A stretch of 39,466 bases of DNA from Acidobacteriaceae bacterium (GCA_003165075.1 PLSM01000083.1:1-39466); one strand, 5' to 3'. Positions 7,419 through 16,341 are shown, numbered from the stretch's first letter. Notes: a model not told the origin generated them from the sequence alone. Numbers and translations are program-made.

Positions 7419-8684
7419 TCAACACTCGCCGCGCAGCGGGCTGGCCACAATCTGCACCAGGCGCTCTTCGTTCACGCCGGTGGAGATTCCCGCGCGGTCC
7501 CAGTGTTTGCGGCAGCCGGGATAATCCAGCGGCACACACTGCGAGGCGATGCCGCGGGCGCGCATCTCGTAGCCTCCGGGCAGGATATTCAAAATGCAGG
7601 CCAGGGCAGTCACGCCCACCTCCGGCTCGCGCTGCCAGCGTTCCAGCCACTGGCTGAAGCCGGCGGCATGCGGAACCAGGTAGACCTTGGCTCCATGGCC
7701 ACTCATGCGCTGGGTGATTCGGTTCACTGGGCAATCCGGGTCGCAGCCCGTACAGGTCATGTCCACGCCGTCCATCTGCGCCCTGCAACTCCCGGCGCGT
7801 TCGCCCCGCATGCAGGTGGGCGCCAGCACCACCTTCCGCGGCGTGCGGTCGAAGTCTGCGCGCAGGCCCCGGTTCATCACTTCCGCAGCCACCATGTTCA
7901 GGTGGTACTCCACCCGCGGCCGGCCGCAAAGCAGCACGTCTTCACGCCAGCCGCGCCGTGCATACTGCGTCTTCAAAAAGCTGTCGACCCCTTGCGTGTA
8001 GACGCCCAGTGTTTTCCCCGCCTCACGCTCAAAATTGTCAAAGAGCGTACCGGCTACGTCCATCCAATGGTCGGCCTTTTCCGGTTTCAGCGCGGCCAGG
8101 TAGCTGCGCCAGTTCAGCAGGCGCAACGCCTCCTGTTCAAACTCGCCGGTAGCCTGCAGCCAATCGATCAGGTGCGTCAAACGGTCCAGCGGAGAGCCCG
8201 CCGCACTCGCCTTGCGGCCAATTTCAGGCGCCAGGAAGAGATGCGTCAGCACCGTCCGCACCGCGTCGGCCACTGCCTTCACGCACGCAAAGCGGCAACG
8301 CACCCGGTAGAGTTCCCGAGCCAATTCCACAGCCCAGCCCGGCGTCTTTTGCGCGGGGCCTTCATATCCCCTCAGGGCCATGCCCAGTGTCAGCAGCTCA
8401 ATGGCATATTCGCCCCGGCTACGCGGAGTCTCGCCCAGAAATTCCCGCACGTGGCGGCTGTAGCCGTCGAGCACGCTGCCCGCACGGCTCTCGATGCCGG
8501 CTACCAGCGCTGCGGAGAACCGCGCCGTCTCGGCGTAGAATCCATCGGAGCCGTCGCCGTTCCGCCTCAGGTCATACACCAACGCCGGAGCGGGGTTTGG
8601 AGAAGGCGCGCCCGCAGCCGATTCGGTTCCGCTTTCGCCACCCACCGTTTGCCGCAGCCCTTCAGATCCGCCGCAATCTTGCAT
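7419..8684 (-). CDS. DUF116 domain protein, Cys-rich, 421 aa
   Basis: Unknown function. The N-terminal two-thirds is helical (RFSAALVAGIESRAGSVLDG onward). The C-terminal third carries the DUF116 cysteine pattern: APTCMRGERAGSCRA, MTCTGCDPDCPVNRIT, TALACILNILPGGYEM and QCVPLDYPGCRKHW. At least eight cysteines suggest a metal or Fe-S site. The start is uncertain. ATG 8684 has GGGAAGAG seven bases upstream and is preferred. ATG 8750 is possible, but it overlaps a plausible -10 (TATGAT, 8751-8746) with TTGGAA 19 bp further up, which fits a promoter serving the 8684 start. The gene is divergent from the ADOP permease. Confidence 0.75.
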   Translation of the reverse strand: MQDCGGSEGLRQTVGGESGTESAAGAPSPNPAPALVYDLRRNGDGSDGFYAETARFSAALVAGIESRAGSVLDGYSRHVREFLGETPRSRGEYAIELLTLGMALRGYEGPAQKTPGWAVELARELYRVRCRFACVKAVADAVRTVLTHLFLAPEIGRKASAAGSPLDRLTHLIDWLQATGEFEQEALRLLNWRSYLAALKPEKADHWMDVAGTLFDNFEREAGKTLGVYTQGVDSFLKTQYARRGWREDVLLCGRPRVEYHLNMVAAEVMNRGLRADFDRTPRKVVLAPTCMRGERAGSCRAQMDGVDMTCTGCDPDCPVNRITQRMSGHGAKVYLVPHAAGFSQWLERWQREPEVGVTALACILNILPGGYEMRARGIASQCVPLDYPGCRKHWDRAGISTGVNEERLVQIVASPLRGEC

Positions 8685-9022
8685 TGCACGGCTCTTCCCG
8701 CCATCTCGCGCACTGACCCGCAGGCCCGGTGGATGGCAACAAAGCATCATACGCTCGCGATATAAAGCCGTTCCAATCGAACCTGCGGGAACGTCGGCCG
8801 TTTCCCGTTGCCCTGCAATTCCTGCGCCCGCCTTACTGTGCGAAAGCGGACATTCTGTGCGCCAGCGGACATCGCGGCCCCAATCCACTACCCTGTCTCT
8901 CTTAGGTAAACAATGTCCAGTCAACCACTTACATGCGTCGTCACTTTGGCGCGGCGCATGCAACCTCTGGGAGCATAATTACTCTCTCAACCGAGAGAAG
9001 AGTTTTTTGGGGAGGCGTCTCC
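8685..9022. other. Divergent intergenic region, about 340 bp
   Basis: It lies between the DUF116 and ADOP permease starts. It holds a possible DUF116 promoter (TTGGAA / TATGAT on the minus strand), the paired dyads at 8837-8871, and a small hairpin (CTCTC 8982-8986 with GAGAG 8993-8997) followed by six T (9003-9008) just before the permease ribosome site GGAGG. Confidence 0.5.
8837..8871. promoter_or_regulatory. Paired 16-bp dyad operators upstream of the ADOP permease
   Basis: Two near-identical dyads, TGTGCGAAAGCGGACA (8837-8852) and TGTGCGCCAGCGGACA (8856-8871), are centred 19 bp apart. Each has the symmetric form TGTxCG-N4-CGxACA with five of six outer pairs matching. The spacing is a little under two helical turns, so two dimers could bind on nearly the same face. 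They lie about 150 bp upstream of the permease and 150 bp upstream of DUF116, so either or both could be controlled. No regulator gene is adjacent. Confidence 0.6.
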
Positions 9023-11461
9023 ATGGCTGGGCTTTTCCAGGATGTCCGTTTCGCGTTGCGACAGCTTCGCAAGAGCCCGGGATTCGCGCTCACGGCCGTG
9101 CTGATGCTGGCGCTGGGCATCTGCGCCAACAGCACCGTCTTCAGTTGGATCAACGCAACCATGCTGAATCCCGTCCCTGGAGCCCACGACACCGGCAGCC
9201 TGGTCACCATCATGCGCGGCGCGTGGAACACCGCACCCTCGCCGCCGCTCTCCTATCCGGATTACCGCGATCTGCGCCAGATGAATCACAGCTTCAGCGG
9301 CATCCTCGGCTACCACGACGATTGGGCGACGTTGACCGGCGGCGACAATCCCGAACGTATTTATGCTGCCAACACGTCGTCGAACTATTTCGATGTGCTG
9401 GGTATCAAGCCCTACTTGGGCCGCTTTTTCCTGCCCGGCGAAGAAGCGCAGCCAGCCGGAGCGCCTTACGTGGTCCTGGGCTATGCGCTTTGGGAAGCCC
9501 ACTTCGCTTCCGACCCGGCCATCGTTGGCAAGTCCATCGAAATCAACCAGAAGCCTTTAACTGTGATCGGCGTGGCGCCGCCAGGATTCATAGGATGCAA
9601 GACCGGCATCCGCACCGATGCCTGGTTGCCGCTCTCTGCTTTGCGCCAGGGTACTGACAATTGGCAGATTCAAGGGCGCGGCGACCCCTGGCTCAACGTG
9701 ATGGGCAGGCTGCGCCCCGGCGTCAGCCGCGCCAACGCCACACAGGACCTGGACGTGCAGATGCGGCAACTGGTCGCTCAGTACCCTGACGACCACCTCG
9801 GCGTGAACAGCATCTACCTCGATCCCCTGTGGCGCTCGCCCTTCGGCGCCAACGTGTACCTGGCTGCGTCGTTGCCAATTCTGTTGGCCATTGCCGGTGT
9901 GGTGCTGCTGCTCACCTGCGCCAACGTCGCCACCCTCGCCTTGGTGCGTTTTGTCTCACGGCGGCGCGAACTTGCCATCCGCCAATCGCTGGGCGCGGGG
10001 CGTCTCGCGCTCATGCGTCAAATGATTCTCGAAGGCCTGTTCGTGGCGCTCGCCGGCGGCGCGGTGGCAATCGTGCTCACCACGTGGTCGGCCAAAACCA
10101 TGGCCCGCTTCATTCCGCCCAATGCAAACCCCATCGTGCTCAACGGCTATGTGGACCACAACGTAATCGCCGCGATCTTTCTGCTGGCCCTTGGCTCCAG
10201 CATCATCTGCGGCGCGCTCCCTGCGTGGAGATCGTCGCGCGTGTCCCCTGCCGAGGTGCTCAAAGAAGAGGCGGCCAGCGTCTCCTCTGGCTCTCACAAT
10301 CGCAATCTCCTGAGCGGGCTCGTCGTGGCGCAAATCGCCTTGTCCCTCGCGCTCCTTGTTACCGCCGGACTCTTCCTGCGCACGCTCAGAAACACCAGCG
10401 AGGCTGACCCGGGCTTCGACCGGCAGCACGTCCTGCTCGCCTCCGTCGAGCTGCGATCGGCGGGATATTCCGGAGCCGGCGCCAAGGTGTTTCAGCATCA
10501 GCTTCTCGCCACACTTGAGGCTATTCCGGGAGTCACCTCGGTTGCATTGTCTGACTGGGTTCCGCTCAACTTTACCCGCGGATCGGTCGATGCCTTTCCC
10601 GAGGGATATGTGCCCCGGCCACATGAATCGATGGAAGTGCGGCATTCGTCCGTCACCGGCGAATATTTCGCCACCATGAAGATTCCCTTGCTTCAGGGCA
10701 GGGAGTTTACGCCGGAGGACCTGGAAGGCGCGCCGCGCGTGGCCATTGTCGACCAGACCATGGCCAACCGCTTCTGGCCGGGGCAGTTACCCCTGGGCAA
10801 GCGGGTGAGCGTCTATGGCCACTGGTATTCGGTTGTCGGCGTGGCGAAGAACATCAAGCACCAGCGTATGAATGAGCCGCCGGAGCCTCTGCTTTATTTC
10901 TCGTTCTTTCAGATGTCCCGGCCACAGACGATCATCCACGTGCGCACCTTGGGCGATCCGCAACAGTTGGCTGAACCGGTGCAACAGGCGGTGCACGAAC
11001 TCAACTCAAAGTTGCCCGTCGTCGATGTGCGCACTCTTCAGCAGGGCATTCAGATGGGCAGCATGTTCGAGATGATTGAGTCGACCTTTGCCACCGCCTT
11101 CGGTCTGCTCGCCCTGGTGCTCGCGGCGTCTGGCATCTATGGTGTGGTGGCTTACCGTACGGCGTTGCGCACGCATGAGATCGGCATTCGGGTAGCCCTG
11201 GGAGCCTCGCGGTCCGACGTGTTGCGCCTGGTGCTTTATCAGGGTTTGCGCCTCGCGGCCATCGGCCTGGCCTTGGGACTGGCGCTGTCGCTGGTGCTCA
11301 CCCGTTTCCTGCGCGGCATGCTCTATGGCGTCAGCGCCTCTGACCCGCTCACGGTGGTTTCCGTAACCGCGCTGTTGTCGGCCATCGCCGTCCTGGCCTG
11401 CTATTTGCCCGCGCTCCGGGCCATGCGCATCAATCCGGTGACCGCCATGCGCGAGCAATAA
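9023..11461 (+). CDS. ADOP-type ABC transporter permease (MacB/FtsX-like), 812 aa
   Basis: Inner-membrane permease of the duplicated MacB-like type common in Acidobacteria. It begins with the hallmark QDVRFALRQLRKSPGF before a first helix (FALTAVLMLALGICANSTVF). It then has a periplasmic core domain, an FtsX block around LLAIAGVVLLLTCANVATLALVR with RRRELAIRQSLGAGR, and a second copy starting LLSGLVVAQIALSLALLVTAG. The second copy ends with a last FtsX block around FGLLALVLAASGIYGVVAYR, THEIGIRVALGAS and LPALRAMRINPVTAMREQ. The ATG at 9023 is seven bases after GGAGG. The family pairs with a separate ATPase, not present here, and its cargo is generally unknown. The paired dyads upstream suggest repressor control. 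Confidence 0.93.
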   Translation: MAGLFQDVRFALRQLRKSPGFALTAVLMLALGICANSTVFSWINATMLNPVPGAHDTGSLVTIMRGAWNTAPSPPLSYPDYRDLRQMNHSFSGILGYHDDWATLTGGDNPERIYAANTSSNYFDVLGIKPYLGRFFLPGEEAQPAGAPYVVLGYALWEAHFASDPAIVGKSIEINQKPLTVIGVAPPGFIGCKTGIRTDAWLPLSALRQGTDNWQIQGRGDPWLNVMGRLRPGVSRANATQDLDVQMRQLVAQYPDDHLGVNSIYLDPLWRSPFGANVYLAASLPILLAIAGVVLLLTCANVATLALVRFVSRRRELAIRQSLGAGRLALMRQMILEGLFVALAGGAVAIVLTTWSAKTMARFIPPNANPIVLNGYVDHNVIAAIFLLALGSSIICGALPAWRSSRVSPAEVLKEEAASVSSGSHNRNLLSGLVVAQIALSLALLVTAGLFLRTLRNTSEADPGFDRQHVLLASVELRSAGYSGAGAKVFQHQLLATLEAIPGVTSVALSDWVPLNFTRGSVDAFPEGYVPRPHESMEVRHSSVTGEYFATMKIPLLQGREFTPEDLEGAPRVAIVDQTMANRFWPGQLPLGKRVSVYGHWYSVVGVAKNIKHQRMNEPPEPLLYFSFFQMSRPQTIIHVRTLGDPQQLAEPVQQAVHELNSKLPVVDVRTLQQGIQMGSMFEMIESTFATAFGLLALVLAASGIYGVVAYRTALRTHEIGIRVALGASRSDVLRLVLYQGLRLAAIGLALGLALSLVLTRFLRGMLYGVSASDPLTVVSVTALLSAIAVLACYLPALRAMRINPVTAMREQ

Positions 11462-11502
11462 CGTGGGACTGGGCCAGCCTGCTCGGTCCGGCTCGTTTCG
11501 CC

Positions 11503-12102
11503 CTACATGCCGCCGCGGCTGGCCGGGGGAACAATGCCGTTCATGCGCAGGTATTCCACCATCTGGCCGTAGTGGTCCATCATGTGCGCCAGGCCAAACG
11601 CCGCCATTCCGCCGCGCGTGCCATGTCCGGTCTCCACAAACGCATTCTCCGCGGTGATGGTGTCTACAAAGGCGTGCGCCTGCACAAAGGACTCCTTCAA
11701 GGCCTTGACGATATCGGCCTTGGTGGTCAGCTTTTCAATCGCGTCGCTCTTCGCCTTGTCCTCGGCCTCGCTGTAGTTGGGCCCGCCGAAGAAGTAATAG
11801 CTGGCCTCCGTCACATGCTTCACCTGCGCGCCGAAAGTGCGCACGCCTTTGAACTCGCCCGACGTCGCCGGGGGCGCAAAGTCGTACTTGTCTTCCGGCA
11901 TGGCCTCCGCGGCGGATACAAACTCCTTCTCCATTCCGCTCAGCAGCTTTCCATAAACCTGCGCGGGCGGCGTCTTTGTCCCCACAGCCGGCTTGGGCGG
12001 CGCCGCGGCCTGCGGAAAAGCGAGTGCGGATGCAGCAGCCAGCAGACAACAACCGAGAATGCGGGCAGGGAAGTGACCGGCGAATTGTGTTGCAGGGTGC
12101 AT
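11503..12102 (-). CDS. Secreted DinB-like protein, 199 aa
   Basis: It has a signal peptide (MHPATQFAGHFPARILGCC, then LLAAASALAFPQAAA) followed by a four-helix DinB/YfiT-type domain. Likely metal-site histidines are in GAQVKHVTEASYYFFGG and in GMAAFGLAHMMDHYGQMVEY. The domain is metal-binding, and several relatives are thiol transferases; the function of exported ones is unknown. The ATG at 12102 follows GAGGAGAG five bases upstream. The frame extends far upstream, but that part is only the antisense of the HpnI-like gene. It is convergent with the ADOP permease and downstream, on the same strand, of the glycosyltransferase with a 131-bp gap. Confidence 0.82.
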   Translation of the reverse strand: MHPATQFAGHFPARILGCCLLAAASALAFPQAAAPPKPAVGTKTPPAQVYGKLLSGMEKEFVSAAEAMPEDKYDFAPPATSGEFKGVRTFGAQVKHVTEASYYFFGGPNYSEAEDKAKSDAIEKLTTKADIVKALKESFVQAHAFVDTITAENAFVETGHGTRGGMAAFGLAHMMDHYGQMVEYLRMNGIVPPASRGGM

Positions 12103-12233
12103 GGAATCTCTCCTCACGCGGCTCAGGCCGCGTGCACGGAATGTACCAGACCGGCGTCGCCTCCTGAAAGGCCAGATTTGTGAATCCTTGGTTTTGAAGG
12201 ATGAAGAGCGCCGCAGGTTACGCAATTCTCTTG

Positions 12234-13397
12234 TTAACCCGCCACCTTGCTCAGCTTCCCTTTCTTCACCATGAACCGCTCCCCGCGCCACACGATGGTA
12301 TTGCCCGCAAAGCCCGCCACCCACATCCCCATGGCCACCAGGTCGCGCAGCGGCAGCAGCCACAGGTTGGGCAGCACCTGGTGGTCGCCCAGCACCTCGG
12401 CTCCCACCGCCATGGCCAGCGCCATGCGCAGGAAGAAGCTCAACCCCAGCAGCCACAGGCTCAACGGGCTCAGCCCGCTGGCCAGCACGTTTGCCAGCGC
12501 CCAGCCCAGCCCATGCGTAAACACCAGCCCCGCGTATCCCCAGGGGCGCGCATCGCGCACCGTCCGCGACCAGCGCAGCTGGTGTTCCGCAAAGCCGCGC
12601 CATCCATAAGCCGGCGTGGCGGTTTCCACCACTTCGCTGCTTAAGATCACGCGGTAGCCGGCCCGGGCCACCCGCGCGCCCAGTTCATAGTCGTCGGCCA
12701 GGTGGTCGGCCAGCGAGGCCATTCCGCCAATCTTGTCCAATGCCGCGCGCCGCACCGCCAGCGTGGAGCCGAGGCCATAGCTCAGGCCGCCCTCGATCAT
12801 GCGCGAAAGCAGCACCCCGGCCTGAAAATCCGTGGCAATGCCCAGCGCCTCAAGCCGCGAGGCCAGCGTGCCGCGGGCGCGGCCCCGGTAGAGCGTAGTC
12901 ACCAGCCCCACCGGTTGCGCGGCGAAACTGGCCATCACCCTCTCCAGGTAATGCGGTCCCACGGTGATGTCGGAGTCGTTGATGAGCAGAAAATCGTGGC
13001 GGGCATGCGGCACAAGCTGGGCCAACGTGCTCACTTTGCCATTTGTACCCAGCCGCTCGGGGCACACGATCAGCTGGATCGCCTGCTCAGGAAATTCGCT
13101 CCGCAGCCGCGACACAGCGTCCGCCGCGGGGTCGTCCAGTCCCGAGACACCGAACAGCAGTTCGAACTCGCCGCTGTACGACTGCCGGCAGTGGCTGCGA
13201 AAGGCGTCCAGCATGCCGGGGTCAAGCCCCTTCAGCGACTTCAGGATGCTCACCCCGGGCGCAAACCTCGCCAGGGGCGCGCGCCGTGCGGCCACAAACA
13301 GCCGAGCCGCCACCAGGGCCGCCGCATAGTAGCCTATCCCGGCCACGGCCAGCACCGTGGTCGCCACTTCCACGGCCAGGGCCAGGGCGTGCGGCAT
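12234..13397 (-). CDS. hpnI: Hopanoid-type glycosyltransferase (HpnI-like), 387 aa
   Basis: Membrane glycosyltransferase of the ceramide glucosyltransferase-like group. HpnI adds N-acetylglucosamine to bacteriohopanetetrol. It has an N-terminal membrane helix (residues 8-33), then VSILKSLKGLDPGM and GEFELLFGVSGLDD at the start of the catalytic domain. FLLINDSDITVGPHYL carries the metal-binding Asp pair, LADDYELG the catalytic Asp, and HQLRWSRT stands in place of the (Q/R)xxRW motif. Three or so C-terminal helices follow. The start is uncertain: ATG 13397, or GTG 13400 one codon earlier; neither has a clear ribosome site. It begins 49 bp after the arsenite transporter on the same strand and may be read through from it. 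No other hopanoid genes are in view, so a related lipid acceptor is possible. Confidence 0.82.
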   Translation of the reverse strand: MPHALALAVEVATTVLAVAGIGYYAAALVAARLFVAARRAPLARFAPGVSILKSLKGLDPGMLDAFRSHCRQSYSGEFELLFGVSGLDDPAADAVSRLRSEFPEQAIQLIVCPERLGTNGKVSTLAQLVPHARHDFLLINDSDITVGPHYLERVMASFAAQPVGLVTTLYRGRARGTLASRLEALGIATDFQAGVLLSRMIEGGLSYGLGSTLAVRRAALDKIGGMASLADHLADDYELGARVARAGYRVILSSEVVETATPAYGWRGFAEHQLRWSRTVRDARPWGYAGLVFTHGLGWALANVLASGLSPLSLWLLGLSFFLRMALAMAVGAEVLGDHQVLPNLWLLPLRDLVAMGMWVAGFAGNTIVWRGERFMVKKGKLSKVAG

Positions 13398-13445
13398 CAC
13401 AGAGGCAAGTGTAGCGGATAGTCCCGGGGCCGGCCCTCTATTCCG

Positions 13446-14567
13446 CTACGATGCCTTCGCGGCCGGGGTGGCTGTGAAGTCTCGCCCGTCGGAAGCGAAG
13501 TAGCGCCTCCGCATCCAGAAGGCAACGTTCACCAGGCTAATGAGTGCCGGAACTTCAATCAGCGGCCCCACAACACCCACGAACGCTTCGCCGGAGTTCA
13601 GTCCGAAGACGGCCACTGCTACCGCGATCGCCAACTCAAAGTTGTTTCCGGCTGCGGTAAATGAGAGTGTGGCGGATTGTGCGTAGTTGGCGCCGAGCCG
13701 CTTCCCCATCCAAAAACTGACCAGGAACATGACGAGAAAGTAGATGACCAGCGGAATCGCAATGCGAATCACATCCAGCGGCAAGCGCACGATCAGGTCG
13801 CCTTTCAGTGAAAACATCACCAGGATCGTGAACAGCAGGGCAACCAATGTGAGCGGACTTATTTTGGGAATGAATCGTGTGCGATACCACTCCTCGCCTT
13901 TGAGCCGGATGAGGCTAAAGCGGGTAATCATCCCGGAGACGAAAGGGATGCCGAGGTAGATGCCGACACTCTTCGCAATCTGCGCGATGCCCACGTCTAC
14001 CACGCTGCCCTCAAGCCCGAACCACCGGGGCAGCACGGTGATGAAGACCCATGCGTAGAGGCTGTAGAAGAGCACCTGGAACACGCTGTTCAGGGCCACC
14101 AGTCCGGCGGCATAATCCGTGTCTCCGTTTGCCAGTTCGTTCCAAACCAGCACCATCGCAATGCAGCGCGCAATGCCAATCAGAATCAGGCCGCGCATGT
14201 AGGCAGGTTCTCCGCGAAGGAACGCCATCGCCAGCAGAAACATCAGGACGGGGCCAATCAGCCAGTTCTGAACCAGGGATAGCCCCAGAACGCGCTTGTT
14301 GCGGAAAACATCATGCAGCTTCTCATAGCGAACCTTCGCCAGCGGCGGGAACATCATGATGATCAGCCCGATGGCAATGGGGATGTTCGTGGTGCCACTC
14401 TGAAAGCGGTTGACGAATCCCGCGGAACTGGGGATGAAGTGGCCCAGGCCAACTCCGATCGCCATGGCGAGGAAGATCCACAGAGTGAGAAAGCGATCAA
14501 GGAATGAGAGCTTCTTCCGCTGCAGCGGAGTGCACACCTGGCCCTGCGTATATGGCCTGCTCGACAT
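13446..14567 (-). CDS. arsB: Arsenite efflux transporter, ACR3 family, 373 aa
   Basis: Inner-membrane As(III) exporter of the ACR3 type, with about ten membrane helices from residue 24 on. Family marks are [21 protein letters not shown] at the N-terminus and [17 protein letters not shown] with the essential Cys (C135). [20 protein letters not shown] and [14 protein letters not shown], with a conserved Glu (E338), follow. The start lies two bases after the end of arsR, so the two genes are co-transcribed and probably translationally coupled. It works with ArsC, which makes the arsenite to be exported. It is not homologous to the E. coli ArsB family; the symbol follows common usage for ACR3. 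Confidence 0.95.
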   Translation of the reverse strand: MSSRPYTQGQVCTPLQRKKLSFLDRFLTLWIFLAMAIGVGLGHFIPSSAGFVNRFQSGTTNIPIAIGLIIMMFPPLAKVRYEKLHDVFRNKRVLGLSLVQNWLIGPVLMFLLAMAFLRGEPAYMRGLILIGIARCIAMVLVWNELANGDTDYAAGLVALNSVFQVLFYSLYAWVFITVLPRWFGLEGSVVDVGIAQIAKSVGIYLGIPFVSGMITRFSLIRLKGEEWYRTRFIPKISPLTLVALLFTILVMFSLKGDLIVRLPLDVIRIAIPLVIYFLVMFLVSFWMGKRLGANYAQSATLSFTAAGNNFELAIAVAVAVFGLNSGEAFVGVVGPLIEVPALISLVNVAFWMRRRYFASDGRDFTATPAAKAS

Positions 14568-14569
14568 GG

Positions 14570-14989
14570 TTATTTGGCCTCAAGCGCGGTTGGCCGCTCA
14601 ATCGCAACGGGCAGGGGTGCGTCTTGAAGAGCGGAAAACCTCGCCGGACTGCAGCAGGCCTTTGACAGGCGCGCGCGGTCTGCCTGCATCGCACGATCTT
14701 CTTTCAGCCATGCAAGCGTCTGGCGCAGAACCTGGGCCGCGCCGATATTCGACGGCATCGCGATGCGATAGTGCATCCACTTCCCTTCGCGCCGGGCCTC
14801 CACAATCCCCGCGCGGCGCAGATAGGCCAGATGCCGGGATATCTTGGGCTGACCCTGCGCCAGAATCTCAACAAAATAGCAAACGCAAATCTCTTGGTCC
14901 CCCATCAGGTTGAGCAAGCGCAGACGCGTGTTGTCCCCCAATGCCTGGAAGAAGCGCTCCATATTGAACTGAGACGATTTTGCCGCCAT
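14570..14989 (-). CDS. arsR: ArsR-family arsenic-responsive repressor, 139 aa
   Basis: Winged-helix repressor. It begins [20 protein letters not shown] at residue 10. C35 and C37 lie in [13 protein letters not shown], the metalloid site of classical ArsR (E. coli ELCVCDL), and the recognition helix is [15 protein letters not shown] (47-61). The C-terminal extension contains a further Cys pair (SKACCSP), which may add metalloid ligands. The ATG has no ribosome site, and the best promoter places the transcription start at or next to the ATG, suggesting a leaderless mRNA. It heads the arsR-acr3 operon and is divergent from arsC. Confidence 0.93.
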   Translation of the reverse strand: MAAKSSQFNMERFFQALGDNTRLRLLNLMGDQEICVCYFVEILAQGQPKISRHLAYLRRAGIVEARREGKWMHYRIAMPSNIGAAQVLRQTLAWLKEDRAMQADRARLSKACCSPARFSALQDAPLPVAIERPTALEAK

Positions 14990-14995
14990 GCATTT

Positions 14996-15024
14996 CTTAT
15001 ACGCCTTGACGAATATGTTGGCAA
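14996..15024 (-). promoter_or_regulatory. Promoter of arsR (leaderless)
   Basis: On the minus strand, TTGCCA (15024-15019) and TATAAG (15001-14996) are separated by exactly 17 bp. The ATG of arsR is at 14989, six bases after the -10, which is where transcription would begin. It overlaps the arsC promoter on the other strand. Confidence 0.65.
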
Positions 15025-15034
15025 GAAATATAGT
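15006..15034 (+). promoter_or_regulatory. Promoter of arsC, overlapping the arsR promoter
   Basis: TTGACG (15006-15011) and TATAGT (15029-15034) are 17 bp apart on the plus strand. The -35 lies within the spacer of the arsR promoter, so one bound repressor could block both. A direct repeat AATATGTT at 15012-15019 and 15045-15052, 33 bp apart, may mark ArsR half-sites. Confidence 0.6.
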
Positions 15035-15212
15035 CGCTTATGCAAATATGTTTTCTGTCCCTGCCGGGGTGGAACGGATTTTGTTCAAGTTCCAGGAGTC
15101 CTGCCCTGGCCCTGCTCTTTGCCGGCGAAGGAACTCGCCAACCAACGTATCTCGCCTCTAACAGAGCATTTTCGATTTGAGTGTGAACAGAACTCTGGGT
15201 GGGAGGCCATAG

Positions 15213-15290
15213 ATGCCCATCTCGGCTGTAAGCAGTCAGGCCGAAAACGCCTTAACGTTTCTCAAGGATGATCGATATGGCCCGCTATAA
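15213..15290 (+). CDS. Possible 25-aa leader peptide overlapping the arsC start
   Basis: The ATG at 15213 is six bases after GGGAGG (15201-15206). The ORF encodes MPISAVSSQAENALTFLKDD followed by RYGPL and stops at 15288-15290, 14 bp inside arsC in another frame. It sits in the long (about 235-nt) arsC leader. The layout would allow translational coupling, but nothing in the peptide itself supports a function. Confidence 0.25.
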   Translation: MPISAVSSQAENALTFLKDDRYGPL

Positions 15291-15765
15291 CGTGTTGTTC
15301 CTCTGCACCGGAAATTCCGCCCGCTCCATCATGGCTGAGGCCATCATGAGCCACAAAGGCTTTCCCAACTTCACCGCCTTCAGCGCCGGCAGCCATCCGT
15401 CGGGAGCCGTGCGCCCCGAGGCGATTCGCCAACTCGAAAAGGCGGGATTGAGTGCGGCCAACCTGCGCAGCAAGTCCTGGGATGAGTTTTCCTCACCCGG
15501 CGCGCCGCCCATCGACTTCGTTTTCACCGTGTGCGATAACGCGGCGAAGGAAGTCTGCCCTTTTTGGCCGGGCCAGCCCATGACCGCGCATTGGGGAATC
15601 CCCGACCCGGCCGCAGTGAAGGGCACGCCCGAAGAGATCGACCGCGCATTTTCCGATGCCTTCTCCATACTCGACCGCCGCATCAGCCTCTTCCTCTCTC
15701 TGCCGCTGGCAACGCTCGACAGCTTTGCCTTGCAGCGCGAGATCGACAAGATCGGAAAGCAATAG
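15277..15765 (+). CDS. arsC: Arsenate reductase, low-molecular-weight phosphatase type, 162 aa
   Basis: Cytoplasmic reduction of arsenate to arsenite for export. It has the LMW protein tyrosine phosphatase fold with C10-TGNSA-R16 as the anion-binding loop. C86 (FVFTVCDNAAKEVC) and C94 are the likely redox-shuttle cysteines of the thioredoxin-coupled type, and HWGIPDPA supplies the conserved Asp (D110). ATG 15277 is chosen because AAGG (15264-15267) is at a good distance; ATG 15268 would add MID. It is divergent from arsR-acr3. Confidence 0.92.
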   Translation: MARYNVLFLCTGNSARSIMAEAIMSHKGFPNFTAFSAGSHPSGAVRPEAIRQLEKAGLSAANLRSKSWDEFSSPGAPPIDFVFTVCDNAAKEVCPFWPGQPMTAHWGIPDPAAVKGTPEEIDRAFSDAFSILDRRISLFLSLPLATLDSFALQREIDKIGKQ

Positions 15766-15911
15766 GCCTCGGAAGAGGAACGATGGGCACGGTCATCCTT
15801 GCCCGTGTTCACAAAGCCGGGCGTGTGCCAAAGCGATTTCGCAATCGATGAAGGAGCTTCCGCCACGCGGTTCAACTACCGGGCTGTACAATCACCTGCA
15901 AGGGAGAGCAT

Positions 15912-16241
15912 GTGACCAGGCCTCGAGGCTACAGGCAAGCGACCACAGAGCAATTGTTCTGCTTGTTTGTGCTGTGCCTTCCGTACTATCAGTCGCTCTT
16001 GTTTGCAGGGATGAGCGGGATGGTTTCCCTTATCCTGCTGACTTTCCTGCTCATGTTCGTGGTTGCGCGCTCCCCGGCGGTCTGTCGCACCATCGCTGCC
16101 TGCCTCAAGGCCCTCCCGCCGTCGTGGGTTGCTCCAATCTTCGACTGTACCCGCCGTTGGATCACTGTGCCTCTATTCGTGGTAGATCCCGGGCCGAGTC
16201 TTGCTCCTTCCTTCCAGCGTCCCCCGCCTCTCTTTTCCTGA
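15912..16241 (+). CDS. Hypothetical membrane protein, 109 aa, GTG start
   Basis: The GTG at 15912 has AGGGAGAG directly upstream (15901-15908). One long hydrophobic region spans residues 15-53 (LFCLFVLCLPYYQSLLF, then MVSLILLTFLLMFVVA), probably two helices, followed by a Cys-containing stretch (AVCRTIAACLKALPPSW) and a proline-rich end. It lies between arsC and the YidC-like gene on the same strand. I recognise no family; it could be a spurious ORF. Confidence 0.4.
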   Translation: MTRPRGYRQATTEQLFCLFVLCLPYYQSLLFAGMSGMVSLILLTFLLMFVVARSPAVCRTIAACLKALPPSWVAPIFDCTRRWITVPLFVVDPGPSLAPSFQRPPPLFS

Positions 16242-16341
16242 TTCCATTGGATTCCAAGCGCATAGCGGCCTTGAGTCGCCGTGCATGCCTGTCTATTCCG
16301 ACGGTTCTCCGGACCATTGTCCCGGAAGGAAAAGGTGTCTT

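Noticed and set aside
7503..8765. A 420-codon plus-strand ORF
   Set aside because: It is the antisense of the DUF116 gene, lacks any family pattern, and arises from high GC at third positions.
12105..12603. N-terminal extension of the DinB-like ORF
   Set aside because: It is the antisense of the HpnI-like gene; the true start at 12102 has a strong ribosome site and a signal peptide.
14771..15271. A 166-codon plus-strand ORF across the ars promoter region
   Set aside because: It runs antisense to arsR and through both promoters; there is no family pattern.
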